NCBI RefSeq assembly: GCF_052115385.1
Contig: NZ_JBFRGP010000001.1
Location: 558,001 to 622,000, forward strand
Direction of reading: 5' to 3'
DNA from: Dyella_D sp052115385
GTDB taxonomy: Bacteria > Pseudomonadota > Gammaproteobacteria > Xanthomonadales > Rhodanobacteraceae
DNA length: 64,000 bases
Part shown: one piece after another, positions 24,178-33,520 of the stretch
Position numbering within the stretch: the stretch's first letter is position 1
Layout: each line of letters begins with the position of its first letter
Notes under the pieces: model-generated
Told to the model about the DNA's origin: nothing
The model's input: only the letters and a program-made list of their open reading frames with translations
Databases searched by the model: none
Translations under genes and position numbers: made by a program

Positions 24178-25179
24178 ATGCAGGATCGTGCGTGGGGAGC
24201 CGTGGCGCCAAAGCCGCGGGTCATGCTGGCGGCGGACGTGGGTGGCACGCATGCGCGCATCGGCCTGATCGATGCCGCCGCGCCGGCCGGCGCCGGCGGC
24301 GTGCTGGCCTATGAGCGCTATGCGGGCGCCGACTGGCCGGGCCTGGCCGAAATCCTCGCCGACTTCCTCGCCCGCCACCCCGGCCATGCCGTCGACGAAG
24401 CCGCCATTGCGGTGGCCGGCTACGTGCGCGATGGCGAACTGGTGGCCGAGAACCTGCGCTGGCCGGTGCGCCTGGCCGAGCTGCGCGAACGCCTGCACTT
24501 GCGCAAGCTGCAGGTGGTCAACGATTTCGAGGCGCTGGCCTACGCCACGCAATACCTCGGCGCGCACGAAAGCCTTGCCGTGATCGAGGCGCCGACCGCT
24601 GCCGGCCCCGTCGCCGTGGTCGGCCCGGGCACCGGGCTGGGCTGCGCCTTGCTGTTGCCGGATGGCAACGGCGCCACCGTGCTGCCCAGCGAAGGCGGGC
24701 ACGTGGCGCTGGCGCCGGGCAACGAACGCGAGATGGCGCTGCTGCGCCTGCTCGCGCGCGGACGCGACTACGTGCACACCGGCCACGTGCTGTCCGGCCC
24801 CGGCCTGGTCAATCTCTATCGCGCCATCGGCGAACTGGACGGCCAGCCTGCCGTCCATGCGCAACCCGAGCAGATCAGCGCCGCCGCACAGCAAGGTGGC
24901 GATGCGCTCGCGCTGGAAACGCTGCATACGTTCTGCGCCTTGCTCGGCGGTTTCGTCGGCGACCTGGCGGTGCTGTTCAAGGCCTCCGGCGGCGTCTACC
25001 TGGCCGGCGGCATCCTGCCGCAACTGCGCGAATTCCTGCCGCGCAGCGCGTTCCGCGAGCGCTTCTTCAACAAAGGCGTGATGCGCGAGTTCCTCGCCGG
25101 CGTGCCCGTGCGGCTGATCGAGCACGGCCGGCTGGGCGTGCTGGGCGCGGCCGGCCTGGCTGCGCGCGACGAGGTTTGA
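24178..25179 (+). CDS. glk: Glucokinase
   Basis: A 333-residue Glk of the ROK-unrelated (E. coli Glk-like) group, producing glucose 6-phosphate from glucose and ATP. The phosphate loop is LAADVGGTHARIGLIDA, the sugar site includes VVNDFEALAYATQYLG and PSEGGHVALAP, and VVGPGTGLGCALLLP is the adenosine-side motif. ATG follows GGGGAGC. It carries a 13-residue N-terminal extension before the core. It lies between the LacI regulator and the TonB receptor, so it probably phosphorylates glucose released from an imported oligosaccharide. Confidence 0.94.
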   Translation: MQDRAWGAVAPKPRVMLAADVGGTHARIGLIDAAAPAGAGGVLAYERYAGADWPGLAEILADFLARHPGHAVDEAAIAVAGYVRDGELVAENLRWPVRLAELRERLHLRKLQVVNDFEALAYATQYLGAHESLAVIEAPTAAGPVAVVGPGTGLGCALLLPDGNGATVLPSEGGHVALAPGNEREMALLRLLARGRDYVHTGHVLSGPGLVNLYRAIGELDGQPAVHAQPEQISAAAQQGGDALALETLHTFCALLGGFVGDLAVLFKASGGVYLAGGILPQLREFLPRSAFRERFFNKGVMREFLAGVPVRLIEHGRLGVLGAAGLAARDEV

Positions 25180-25212
25180 AAGGCGCGGGCCCGGCGCCCG
25201 CGCAAGGACCGG

Positions 25213-25240
25213 GTCCCGTTCGGCCATCCACGAACGGGAC
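25213..25240 (+). promoter_or_regulatory. Perfect hairpin in the TonB-receptor leader
   Basis: GTCCCGTTCG and CGAACGGGAC form a 10-bp stem with loop GCCATCCA, between the glucokinase stop and the receptor's ribosome site. There is no T-run. It may be an mRNA processing or stabilising element that lets receptor output differ from glucokinase output. Confidence 0.45.
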
Positions 25241-25271
25241 AAGACAACAACATTCATTGGGAGGTGAAGGC

Positions 25272-28200
25272 ATGTTGGCAATCAAGCATCGCGGGCATGA
25301 GCTGTCCCGCAATATCCTGGCGTGCGTGCTGGGCCTGGCCCTGAGCGGCACCGCCTTCGCACAGTCGACCACCGGCTCGATCTTCGGCAGCGTCGGCGGC
25401 GATGCCGCCGGCAGCACCGTGGTGGTGCAGGGCGACAACGGTGTGTCGCGGCGCATCCCGGTCGGTGCGGACGGCCGCTACCAGGCCGGCGCGCTGCCGG
25501 TAGGCACCTACAAGGTGATGCTGGAACGGCAGGGCGCCGTGGTCGCCTCGCACGACGAAGTCTCGCTGCGCGTGAGCAGCGGTACCCAGGTCGATTTCGC
25601 CGGCGCCGCGGCTGCTGGTGCTACCAACCTGCAGGGCGTGCAGGTCACCGCCAGCGCACTGCCGCCGATCGACGTGAGCAGCGTGGATTCGCGCACGGTG
25701 ATCACCGCGCAGCAGCTCGATGCGCTGCCGCTGTCGCGCACCGCCGAAGACATCGCGCTGCTGGCGCCGGGCACGGTCAGCTCCGGCTCCAACTTCAGCA
25801 GCCGCATCGGCGGCGGTGGCAACCTGGTCTCCTTCGGCGGCGCGTCCGGCGCGGAGAACGCGTACTACATCAACGGCTTCAACACGACCGATCCGTACAA
25901 GGGCCAGGGTGCACTGCAGCTGCCCTACGGCGCGATCGACCAGCAGGAAGTACTCACCGGCGGCTACAGCTCGATGTACGGCCGCTCCGACGGCGGCGTG
26001 CTCAGCCAGGTCGGCAAGAGCGGCACCAACGATTGGCATTACGGCGCGCAGGTGCAGTGGACGCCGCGCTCGCTGATGTCCTCCCCGGACGACATCATCT
26101 ACGCACGCAACCGCTACGCCGGCACGCCGTACCAGTACCGCCAGGACGACAAGTCGTGGCGCACCACCTACAGCGCCTATGTCGGCGGCCCGCTGATCAA
26201 GGACCGCCTGTACTTCTTCGTCGCCGCCGAGGCCGACCGGCAGCAGGGCAGCACCACCTCCACCAGCGACGCCAGCAGCCCCTCGCGCAACAACTACACG
26301 TACACCACGCCGAAGTGGTACGCCAAGCTCAACTGGAACATCACCGACAGCCACCTGCTGGAACTGACCGGCATCTCCAGCAAGCAGAGCGGCTCGGGCA
26401 GCAACTATGCGTTCGACTACGGCACGCACCGCACCGGCGCGTTCCAGTCGTACTCCGACCGCACCAAGACCGGCGGCGACGCCTACATCATCAAGTACAC
26501 CGGCTACCTCACCGACACCATCACGCTGAGCGCGATGTACGGCAAGATGCGCCTGCACGACTACTCGGCGCCGGTCAGCTTCGACCCCAACCTGCCGTAC
26601 CTGCAGAACATCCAGGACCAGAACCTGGCGCTCACCGGCGGCCGTCCGATCGGCAACAGCCAGTCGACGTTCTCGGTGCCCGCGTCCACCCAGGGTTCGC
26701 AGAACACCAACCTGCGCATCGACCTGGAATGGCGCCTGGGCGACCACAAGCTCAATCTCGGCATCGACGACCAGACCCCGCGCACCATCGACCAGGGCAG
26801 CAACAGCCTGACCTGGACCTATGCGCACAACAACGACGCCACCGCGCCGGTCGATCCGGCCAACGGCATCGGCGCGCCGGGCGGCAACGGCTACTACGTG
26901 ACCAAGGAAGTGGTGACCGGCGCAGCCGGCGTGAAAACCGTCGAGCACGCGCAGTACATCGAAGACACCTGGCAGATGACCGACCGCTTCCTGCTCAACG
27001 TCGGCCTGCGCAACGACGCCTTCGCCAACTACAACAACAGCGGGCAGAAATTCACCTCGCAGAACCGCAACTGGTCGCCGCGCCTGGGCTTCAGCTGGGA
27101 CGTGTACGGCGATGCCAGCCTGAAGGTCTACGGCAACGCCGGCCGCTACTACCTGGCGATCAACAACAACACCGCCTATGACGGCGCCACCGGCTACGCC
27201 TGGAACCGCAGCTACTACACTTACAGCGGCATCGACTCCAACGGCATGCCCACCGGCCTCAAGCAGTTCGGTTATTACGACGTCAACGGCCATACCGGCC
27301 AGGCACCCGATCCGCGCACGGTGGCTTCGACCAACCTGGGCGCGGAATACCAGGATGAGTTCATCCTCGGCGCCACCAAGGCCATCACGCCGGAATGGAT
27401 CACCGGCGTGAAGGGCACCTTCCGCGTACTGCGGCAGATCTCCGACGACGTTTGCGACAGCTCCAACCAGCTGATCGCCAAGACCAAGGCGCTGTACAAC
27501 CTGACCGACGACCAGATCACCGCCAACCGCGGCGCCTGCTACATCTTCAACCCTGGCAAGACCAACGACTTCGACGTGCTCACCACGCGCGGCTATGTGC
27601 GCGTGCCGATGAGCAATGGCGACTGGGGCTTCGCGCAGGGACCGAAGCGCAAGTACTACGCGCTGGAGGCGTTCCTGGAGCATCCGCTGGGCAAGGACAA
27701 CTGGGGCGGCCGCATCAGCTACGTGTTCTCGCGCAGCTACGGCAACTCCGAAGGCCTGCTGCAGGTGTCGCGCGGCAACGACTCGGTGGGCGTGACCCAG
27801 GACTGGGACAACTCATATGTGATGGACCACGCCAACGGCGTGCTGGGCAACAACCGCACCCACCAGATCAAGGCCTACGGCGTGTATCGCGTGTCGCCGG
27901 AGTGGATGGTCTCGGGCGTGGCCAACCTGGCCTCGGGCGGTCCGCACAACTGCCTGGGCTTCTACGGCGCCGACCAGTCGCAGCCCGACGGCTACGGCTC
28001 GTACTACCACTGGTGCAACGGCAAGCCCTCGGTGCCCGGCTCGATGGGCGACCTGCCGTGGACCTACCGCATCGACCTCAACGTCACCTACCGCCCGGCC
28101 TTCGCCGACCACAAGCTGGCTTTCAACGTCAGCGTGTTCAATGTGTTCAACCAGCAGCGCCCGGTGGTGCTGTACACCCGCTACAACAGCGGCAACACGC

Positions 28201-28286
28201 CGGACAAGCTCAACGACCTGTACGACACGGTCAAGGTGGCGGAGACGCCGCGCTACGTGCGCCTCGGTGTCAGCTACGACTTCTGA
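25272..28286 (+). CDS. TonB-dependent outer-membrane receptor
   Basis: A 1,004-residue receptor with a signal peptide (ILACVLGLALSGTAFAQ). An N-terminal carboxypeptidase-regulatory-like beta domain follows (GSIFGSVGGDAAGSTVVVQG to LPVGTYKVML). The plug begins GVQVTASALPPIDVSSV and includes YYINGFNTTDPYKGQG, then a 22-strand-type barrel ends in the family-typical aromatic ...RYVRLGVSYDF. It is a large Oar-like receptor of the kind used for oligosaccharides or peptides. ATG follows GGGAGGTGAAGG. The cluster with LacI regulator, glucokinase and glycosylasparaginase points to glycan or glycopeptide uptake. Confidence 0.93.
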   Translation: MLAIKHRGHELSRNILACVLGLALSGTAFAQSTTGSIFGSVGGDAAGSTVVVQGDNGVSRRIPVGADGRYQAGALPVGTYKVMLERQGAVVASHDEVSLRVSSGTQVDFAGAAAAGATNLQGVQVTASALPPIDVSSVDSRTVITAQQLDALPLSRTAEDIALLAPGTVSSGSNFSSRIGGGGNLVSFGGASGAENAYYINGFNTTDPYKGQGALQLPYGAIDQQEVLTGGYSSMYGRSDGGVLSQVGKSGTNDWHYGAQVQWTPRSLMSSPDDIIYARNRYAGTPYQYRQDDKSWRTTYSAYVGGPLIKDRLYFFVAAEADRQQGSTTSTSDASSPSRNNYTYTTPKWYAKLNWNITDSHLLELTGISSKQSGSGSNYAFDYGTHRTGAFQSYSDRTKTGGDAYIIKYTGYLTDTITLSAMYGKMRLHDYSAPVSFDPNLPYLQNIQDQNLALTGGRPIGNSQSTFSVPASTQGSQNTNLRIDLEWRLGDHKLNLGIDDQTPRTIDQGSNSLTWTYAHNNDATAPVDPANGIGAPGGNGYYVTKEVVTGAAGVKTVEHAQYIEDTWQMTDRFLLNVGLRNDAFANYNNSGQKFTSQNRNWSPRLGFSWDVYGDASLKVYGNAGRYYLAINNNTAYDGATGYAWNRSYYTYSGIDSNGMPTGLKQFGYYDVNGHTGQAPDPRTVASTNLGAEYQDEFILGATKAITPEWITGVKGTFRVLRQISDDVCDSSNQLIAKTKALYNLTDDQITANRGACYIFNPGKTNDFDVLTTRGYVRVPMSNGDWGFAQGPKRKYYALEAFLEHPLGKDNWGGRISYVFSRSYGNSEGLLQVSRGNDSVGVTQDWDNSYVMDHANGVLGNNRTHQIKAYGVYRVSPEWMVSGVANLASGGPHNCLGFYGADQSQPDGYGSYYHWCNGKPSVPGSMGDLPWTYRIDLNVTYRPAFADHKLAFNVSVFNVFNQQRPVVLYTRYNSGNTPDKLNDLYDTVKVAETPRYVRLGVSYDF

Positions 28287-28296
28287 CCGTCAAAGT

Positions 28297-28324
28297 CCCG
28301 CGGCCGGCCCATGCCGGCCGCGGG
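28297..28324 (+). terminator. Strong hairpin after the TonB receptor gene
   Basis: CCCGCGGCCGGC and GCCGGCCGCGGG form a perfect 12-bp stem with loop CCAT, 10 bases after the stop. No T-run follows directly; five T residues come 28 bases later after a weaker stem. It probably forms the 3' end of the receptor message. Confidence 0.55.
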
Positions 28325-28379
28325 CGTTCGCCTGTACTCTCGGGCGACCGTTTTTCCCCCATCTATCTGGAGACACCCG

Positions 28380-29429
28380 ATGGCCGATCGCCGCCGCTTT
28401 CTGAAGACCGCAGCACTGGGCGTGACCGCCGCGGCACTGTCCTCCCGCATCGCACCGGCGCTGGCGGATGGCAAGACTGCCGGCAAGACTGCTGGCACGA
28501 CCGCCGGCGTCAGCGGCAGCCGCAAGCCGCGGGTGATCTCCACCTGGGACTTCGGCGTGCCCGCCAATCTCGCGGCCTGGACCGTCCTGGCCAAGGGCGG
28601 CCGCGCGCTGGATGCGGTGGAAGCCGGCGTGATGATCCCGGAGTCGGACCTGAAGAATCACAGCGTCGGCCGCGCCGGTTACCCCGACCGCGACGGCCAC
28701 GTCAGCCTCGACGCCAGCATCATGGACGGCGACGGCAGCTGCGGCGCGGTCGCCGCGCTGGAGAACATCGCCCATCCGATCCAGGTTGCGCGCCGCGTGA
28801 TGGAACGCACCCCGCACGTGCTGCTGGTGGGCGAGGGCGCGCAGCAGTTTGCGCTCGAGCAGGGCTTCAAGAAGGAAAAGCTGCTCACCCCGGAATCGGA
28901 ACAAGCCTGGCACGAGTGGCTGAAGACCGCGCACTACCAGCCCAGCGCCAACAGCGAAGTGCACGACTACGGCAAGGGCGCCGGCGGCAAGGACAACCAC
29001 GACACCATCGGCATGCTCGCCATCGATGCACAAGGCCGCCTGGCCGGCGCCTGCACCACCAGCGGCATGGCCTGGAAGCTGCGCGGCCGCGTCGGCGACA
29101 GCCCGATCATCGGCGCCGGCCTGTACGTGGACGGCGAGGTCGGCGGCGCCACCTCCACCGGCGTGGGCGAGGAAGTGATCCGCAATGCCGGCAGCTTCCT
29201 GGTGGTGGAACTGATGCGCCAGGGCCGCTCGCCGCAGCAGGCCTGCGAGGAGGCGGTGATGCGCATCGTCAAGAAGCGGCCGCAGGCGTCGAAGGATCTG
29301 CAGGTGGGCTTCCTCGCCATCAACCGCGAGGGCGAGGTCGGCGCATTCGCGATCCAGTCCGGTTTCAGCTATGCGGTTTGCGATGGCGCGAAGCAGGACG
29401 GCCTGTTCCCGTCCAAGAGCGTCTACTGA
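28380..29429 (+). CDS. N4-(beta-N-acetylglucosaminyl)-L-asparaginase (Ntn hydrolase), Tat-exported
   Basis: A 349-residue N-terminal-nucleophile hydrolase of the glycosylasparaginase/isoaspartyl peptidase family. The Tat signal is RRRFLKTAALGVTAAAL. The autocleavage site is at NHDTIGMLAID, where Thr becomes the nucleophile. GRVGDSPIIGAGLYVDGEVG is the conserved substrate loop. The precursor should self-cleave into alpha and beta chains. The family splits GlcNAc-Asn linkages or isoaspartyl peptides; the WDFGVPANLAAW opening resembles the glycosylasparaginase branch. A short KTAGKTAGTTAG repeat follows the signal. Its stop overlaps the cutC ATG. Confidence 0.88.
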   Translation: MADRRRFLKTAALGVTAAALSSRIAPALADGKTAGKTAGTTAGVSGSRKPRVISTWDFGVPANLAAWTVLAKGGRALDAVEAGVMIPESDLKNHSVGRAGYPDRDGHVSLDASIMDGDGSCGAVAALENIAHPIQVARRVMERTPHVLLVGEGAQQFALEQGFKKEKLLTPESEQAWHEWLKTAHYQPSANSEVHDYGKGAGGKDNHDTIGMLAIDAQGRLAGACTTSGMAWKLRGRVGDSPIIGAGLYVDGEVGGATSTGVGEEVIRNAGSFLVVELMRQGRSPQQACEEAVMRIVKKRPQASKDLQVGFLAINREGEVGAFAIQSGFSYAVCDGAKQDGLFPSKSVY

Positions 29430-30160
29430 TGAGCAGCCGCTACTTGCTCGAAGTGGCGGCCAATTCGGTCGCATCCGCGCAGGCCGCGCAGGACGGCGGC
29501 GCCGGCCGCGTGGAGTTGTGCACGGGCCTCGAACTGGGCGGTTTGACGCCGTCCGCGGCCCTGGTCGCGATGGTGCGCGAGCGCCTGCATATTCCGCTGT
29601 ATGTGCTGGTGCGTCCGCGCGCCGGCGACTTTCTCTACAGCGATATCGAATGCGAAATGATGCAGCGTGATATCGAGACCTGCGCCGCGCTCGGTTGCGA
29701 CGGCGTGGTGATCGGCGTGCTGGATGCGGATGGCCGCGTCGACAGCGAACGCTGCAAGCCGCTGATGCGTTCGGCCGGTGGCCTGGGCGTGACGTTCCAT
29801 CGCGCGTTCGATCTCACCGCCGATCCGGAGCAGGCGCTGGAGGATCTGATCGCGCTCGGTTGCGAGCGCGTGCTGACCTCGGGTGCGCGGGCCAGCGCGA
29901 TGGACGGTGCGCCGTTGCTCCGGCGACTGGTGCAGCGGGCGGATGGCTGCATCGCGGTGATGCCCGGTGCGGGTGTCACGCCGCAGAATATCGCCGCGCT
30001 GGCCGAAGCGACTGGTGCGACGGAACTACATGCGTCGGCCAAGCGGCAACTGGCGTCGGGCATGCGGCACCGGCGGCCGGAGTTGCATGATATGGAAAGT
30101 GGCGAGATCCGCAGCGACGTGGAGCAAGTGAGAGCCCTGGTGGCCGCGTTGAATGCGTAG
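29429..30160 (+). CDS. cutC: CutC family protein
   Basis: A 243-residue TIM-barrel protein. Family motifs: LEVAANSVASAQAAQDGGAG, RVELCTGLELGGLTPS, VLVRPRAGDFLYSDIE and VTFHRAFDL, with VMPGAGVTPQNI near the end. CutC was first linked to copper tolerance, but a direct role is doubtful and a sugar- or metal-related enzymatic role is likely. It is coupled to the glycosylasparaginase gene. Its TAG stop is the TAG of the repeat's left arm. Confidence 0.9.
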   Translation: MSSRYLLEVAANSVASAQAAQDGGAGRVELCTGLELGGLTPSAALVAMVRERLHIPLYVLVRPRAGDFLYSDIECEMMQRDIETCAALGCDGVVIGVLDADGRVDSERCKPLMRSAGGLGVTFHRAFDLTADPEQALEDLIALGCERVLTSGARASAMDGAPLLRRLVQRADGCIAVMPGAGVTPQNIAALAEATGATELHASAKRQLASGMRHRRPELHDMESGEIRSDVEQVRALVAALNA

Positions 30161-30249
30161 GTTGGGGTGAGCCGCAGGCGAACCCCAACGTCGCGGCCTT
30201 CATGCGCATCGCATCGTTGGGGTTCGCCTGCGGCTCACCCCAACCTGCA
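30156..30249. repeat. Palindromic repeat family A, copy 3
   Basis: Left arm CGTAGGTTGGGGTGAGCC plus GCAGGCGAACCCCAAC, right arm a perfect inverse of about 32 bases. The spacer contains CGCATCGCAT, shared with copy 4. It lies between convergent cutC and the ABC transporter gene and supplies the cutC stop codon. Confidence 0.95.
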
Positions 30250-30261
30250 TCGATGCATCGC

Positions 30262-32034
30262 TCAGGCGACGAACTGCAGCTTCGCCAATTCCGCGTAAAG
30301 CCCACCTTCCGCCAGCAGGCTCTCATGCGTGCCCTGCGCCACGATGCGTCCGCCATCCATCACCACGATGCGGTCGGCGCGCTGCACGGTAGCGAGGCGA
30401 TGCGCGATCACCAGCGTGGTGCGCCCCTTCTCCAGCCGCTCCAGGGCCTGCTGGATCGCCGCCTCCGACTGCGCATCCAGCGCCGAGGTCGCCTCGTCCA
30501 GCAACAGCAGCGGCGCATCGCGCAGGATCGCGCGTGCAATGGCCACACGCTGGCGCTGTCCGCCGGACAAGCGCACGCCGCGCTCGCCCAGCTCGGAGCC
30601 ATAACCGCCCTCCAGCGCGCTGATGAACTCGTTCGCCTCGGCGGCGCGCGCGGCATCGCGCACTTCGTCGTCGCTGGCGTCCTGGCGGCCGAAGCGGATG
30701 TTGTCCGCCGCGGTGCCGCTGAAGATCACCGTCTCCTGCGGCACCAGCGCGATGACGCCGCGCAGGTCCGGCAGGGCCAGCGCGCGCAAGTCGACGCCGT
30801 CGAGCGTGATGCGGCCGTCCTGTGGGTCGTAGAAGCGCAGCAGCAGCGCCAGCACGGTGCTCTTGCCGGCGCCGGAAGGGCCGACCAGGGCCACCGTCTC
30901 GCCGGGGCGGATGTGCAGGTCGAAGTCGTGCAGCGCCGGTGCGTCGGGGCGACTGGGATAATGGAAGCCCACATTCTCGAAACGCAGCGCGCCGCTGACC
31001 GGCTTCGGCAGCACCTGGGGCTGCGGCGGGCTGGTCACTTCGGCGCGTTCGCCGAGCAGCTCGCCGATGCGCTCCATCGCGCCGCCCGCGCGCAGCACGT
31101 CGCCCCACACTTCCGCCAGGCCGGCGACCGAGCCGGCGGCGAAGATCGCGTACAGCACGAACTGGCTCAGCAGGCCGGGCGTCAGGTCGCCCGCCAGCAC
31201 GTCGCGCGCGCCGATCCACAGCACCAGGGTGATCGCACCGAACATCAGCACGATTACCGCGGCGGTCAGCAGCGAACGCGTGCCGATGCGCTTGCGCGCG
31301 GTGGCCAGCGCGCGGGTGATGGCGCTGCCGTAGCGGGTGCTCTCGATGTCCTCGCGCGCATACGCCTTCACCGCGGGCGCGGCGTTGAGCGTTTCGTTGG
31401 CGATCGCGGCGGCGTCGGCCAGGCGGTCCTGGCTGGCGCGCGAGAGTTTGCGCACGCGGCGGCCGAACAGCATGATCGGCAGCATCATCGCGGGGATCAC
31501 CAGGGCGGTGAAGCCGGCCAGGCGCGGGATCGTCCACACCATCGCCACCACCGCGCCGACCAGGGTCACCATGCTGCGCAGCGCGACCGAGATGCCTGAG
31601 CCGATCAGCGCCTGCACCACTTCGGTGTCGGTGCCCAGGCGCGAGATCAGTTCGCCGACGCGGCTGCGCTCGAAGAAGCCCACGTCCAGCCGGATCACAT
31701 GCCCGTACAGCTTGGAGCGCATCGAGGCAAGCGCACGCTCGCCCAGCAGGGTGATGCAGAAGTAGCGCGCCGCGGTCGACGCGGCCAGCACCAGCGCCAC
31801 GCCGAACAGGCCCAGGAAGGTGAGATTGATGGTCGCCGCGTTGGAGGCGCCGAAGCCCTGGTCGATCATGTGGCGGACCGCCATCGGCAGCACCAGGGTG
31901 GAGCCGGAGGAGATCGCCAGGAACACCAGCCAGCCGATCGCCAGCGAACGGTGCGGTTTCAGGAAGGGCCAGAGTTGGCGCAGGGCGCCGAGCCGGCGCT
32001 TGGGGGAGGATTCGTTCGCCTGGGATTCGCTCAT
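30262..32034 (-). CDS. ABC half-transporter (MsbA-like exporter)
   Basis: A 590-residue fused permease-ATPase. The membrane domain of about six helices spans ~25-310. The nucleotide-binding domain has Walker A GPSGAGKSTVLALLL, Q-loop LVPQETVIFSG, signature LSGGQRQRVAIARA, Walker B LLLLDEATSALD and H-loop IAHRLATV. The family exports lipids, drugs or peptides as a homodimer; the substrate cannot be read from context. ATG at 32034 (MSESQANESSPKRR) was chosen; an in-frame upstream ATG adds only a proline-rich stretch. It is the last of a minus-strand group. Confidence 0.9.
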   Translation of the reverse strand: MSESQANESSPKRRLGALRQLWPFLKPHRSLAIGWLVFLAISSGSTLVLPMAVRHMIDQGFGASNAATINLTFLGLFGVALVLAASTAARYFCITLLGERALASMRSKLYGHVIRLDVGFFERSRVGELISRLGTDTEVVQALIGSGISVALRSMVTLVGAVVAMVWTIPRLAGFTALVIPAMMLPIMLFGRRVRKLSRASQDRLADAAAIANETLNAAPAVKAYAREDIESTRYGSAITRALATARKRIGTRSLLTAAVIVLMFGAITLVLWIGARDVLAGDLTPGLLSQFVLYAIFAAGSVAGLAEVWGDVLRAGGAMERIGELLGERAEVTSPPQPQVLPKPVSGALRFENVGFHYPSRPDAPALHDFDLHIRPGETVALVGPSGAGKSTVLALLLRFYDPQDGRITLDGVDLRALALPDLRGVIALVPQETVIFSGTAADNIRFGRQDASDDEVRDAARAAEANEFISALEGGYGSELGERGVRLSGGQRQRVAIARAILRDAPLLLLDEATSALDAQSEAAIQQALERLEKGRTTLVIAHRLATVQRADRIVVMDGGRIVAQGTHESLLAEGGLYAELAKLQFVA

Positions 32035-32117
32035 GGGGTTCGCCGGGTCTGGACCGAAGGGAGATTGGGGCCCGAGCCGGCGATTCAATCACATGGCGAT
32101 GGCGAAAAGGGTGACGC

Positions 32118-33227
32118 TCATGCGCCCGCCGAGGTCGGGGCCAGCGTCCGCCGCGCCACGTCGCGCTGGTGCAGGCGGTCGCGCAGGCGCAGGAACGGCG
32201 CTTCCACCGTGTAGTGCAGCAGCGCGCCGCCGGCCAGCACGCAGGCCGCATACAACCCGAACGCCGCCATGCCGTGGATCTGCGGATACGTGACCAGCCA
32301 CGTCTGCACCGCGTGAAAGACCAGCTTGTGATCGAGGTACAGGCTGTAGGAAATCAGCGCCAGCCAAGCCGCACCCGGCACGCGATGGCGGCCCAGCCAG
32401 CACGCCGGGCTGGCAGCGGCGAACACGATCAGGGCCAGGCCCCACGACAGCAGCGGATAGCCGAGCACCGAAGCGAGCAGGCCGGCGCGGTCCTGGAAGA
32501 TCGCCAGTGCGGCGCCGGTAAGCGCCAGGCCCGCCAGCAGCGCGACATTGGCCCTGGCCTGCAACCGCGCCCACAGCTCCGGCCGATACGCCTGCAGCGC
32601 CGCCAGCACCACGCCGGCGAGCAGTCCGTCGAGCCGGTTCCAGGTCGGGTAGTAGATGACCTCGACGAACGGACGCTCGCCCATGTGCAGCCACAGCCAC
32701 GCACGCAGCGCCATGCCGCCGGCCAGCAGCAGCACGCACAGCGCGACGAATGCGCGCACCGAACCGCGCCGCGCCACCCACCACGCCAGCAGCGGGAACA
32801 GCAGATAGAAATGTTCTTCCACGCACAGCGACCACACGTGCGAGAACGCCTGGTTGTGCCGGTAGTCGATCAGGAAATTGATGGTGTAGCTGAGAAACTG
32901 CCACAGCGGCTGGATGCCCGGCGCCTCGCGTGCGGAGGGCAGGGCGAAGTACACCGCCAGTACCGCGAAGTAGGCCGGCATCGTGCGCAGGGCGCGGCGC
33001 AGATAGAAGCGTCCGAATGCCGGGGCCTTGCCGTCGGCCAGCGGTTTGAGCCATTGCGAGCCGATCAGGTAGCCGCTGAGCACGAAGAACAGGTCCACCC
33101 CGGCCCAGCCGTTGTCTTCCAGCCAGCTCCAGCCGTCGCCAAGGCCGCCGATGAGGAAGGAGTGGAACAGCATCACCCATACGATGGCGATGGCGCGCAG
33201 CAGGTCGAGGCCGGGCAGGCGGTGCAT
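32118..33227 (-). CDS. Acyltransferase 3 family membrane protein (OafA/YrhL-like)
   Basis: A 369-residue inner-membrane protein with about ten predicted helices. The family start RLPGLDLLRAIAIVWVMLFH and the helix GVDLFFVLSGYLIGSQW are characteristic, as is SLCVEEHFYLLFPLLAWW. Members transfer acetyl or other acyl groups to cell-surface sugars. No C-terminal SGNH domain is present. The frame is open upstream but the extension overlaps repeat DNA, so MHRLPGLDLL is preferred. Confidence 0.88.
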   Translation of the reverse strand: MHRLPGLDLLRAIAIVWVMLFHSFLIGGLGDGWSWLEDNGWAGVDLFFVLSGYLIGSQWLKPLADGKAPAFGRFYLRRALRTMPAYFAVLAVYFALPSAREAPGIQPLWQFLSYTINFLIDYRHNQAFSHVWSLCVEEHFYLLFPLLAWWVARRGSVRAFVALCVLLLAGGMALRAWLWLHMGERPFVEVIYYPTWNRLDGLLAGVVLAALQAYRPELWARLQARANVALLAGLALTGAALAIFQDRAGLLASVLGYPLLSWGLALIVFAAASPACWLGRHRVPGAAWLALISYSLYLDHKLVFHAVQTWLVTYPQIHGMAAFGLYAACVLAGGALLHYTVEAPFLRLRDRLHQRDVARRTLAPTSAGA

Positions 33228-33520
33228 GAAGTCAATCCGTTGAATGCGGCGTGCGAAAGAACGCGATTCTGCGAAGCTGCCGAGGCCGTGGCAAGCGATT
33301 GGCTGTGGCGTTTTGCGGGCAATCGGCGAGGCGTGCGTGGGCGCGGGTGAAGCGTGTTGTGCGCAAACTCCCCATCCATTTTTCAGTTTCCACACTGGAA
33401 TCCTTCTCCCTCCGGGAGAAGGTGGCGGCAGCCGGATGAGGGTACGGGCGAAGTGGAGCATCCGACTCCGCCCGTACCCTCACCCCAACCACTCTCCCGA
33501 CGGGAGAGGGGCTCAAGCTT
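33228..33520. other. Intergenic stretch with repeat family B
   Basis: 293 bases without a gene separate the acyltransferase start from the yigZ stop. The right half is repeat family B copy 1; the left half shows no recognisable signal. Open frames here are repeat translations. Confidence 0.6.
33398..33514. repeat. Intergenic repeat family B, copy 1
   Basis: It begins GGAATCCTTCTCCCTCC GGGAGAAGG and ends ACTCTCCCGACGGGAGAGGG, with GAGGGTACGGGCG and CGCCCGTACCCTC as a long-range inverted pair in the middle. It has three nested stems. It is closely matched by the copy near 55.2 kb. Confidence 0.85.

Noticed and set aside
30262..33227. O-antigen or polysaccharide biosynthesis island
   Set aside because: Only an ABC half-transporter and an acyltransferase are adjacent; there are no glycosyltransferases, polymerase or nucleotide-sugar genes.
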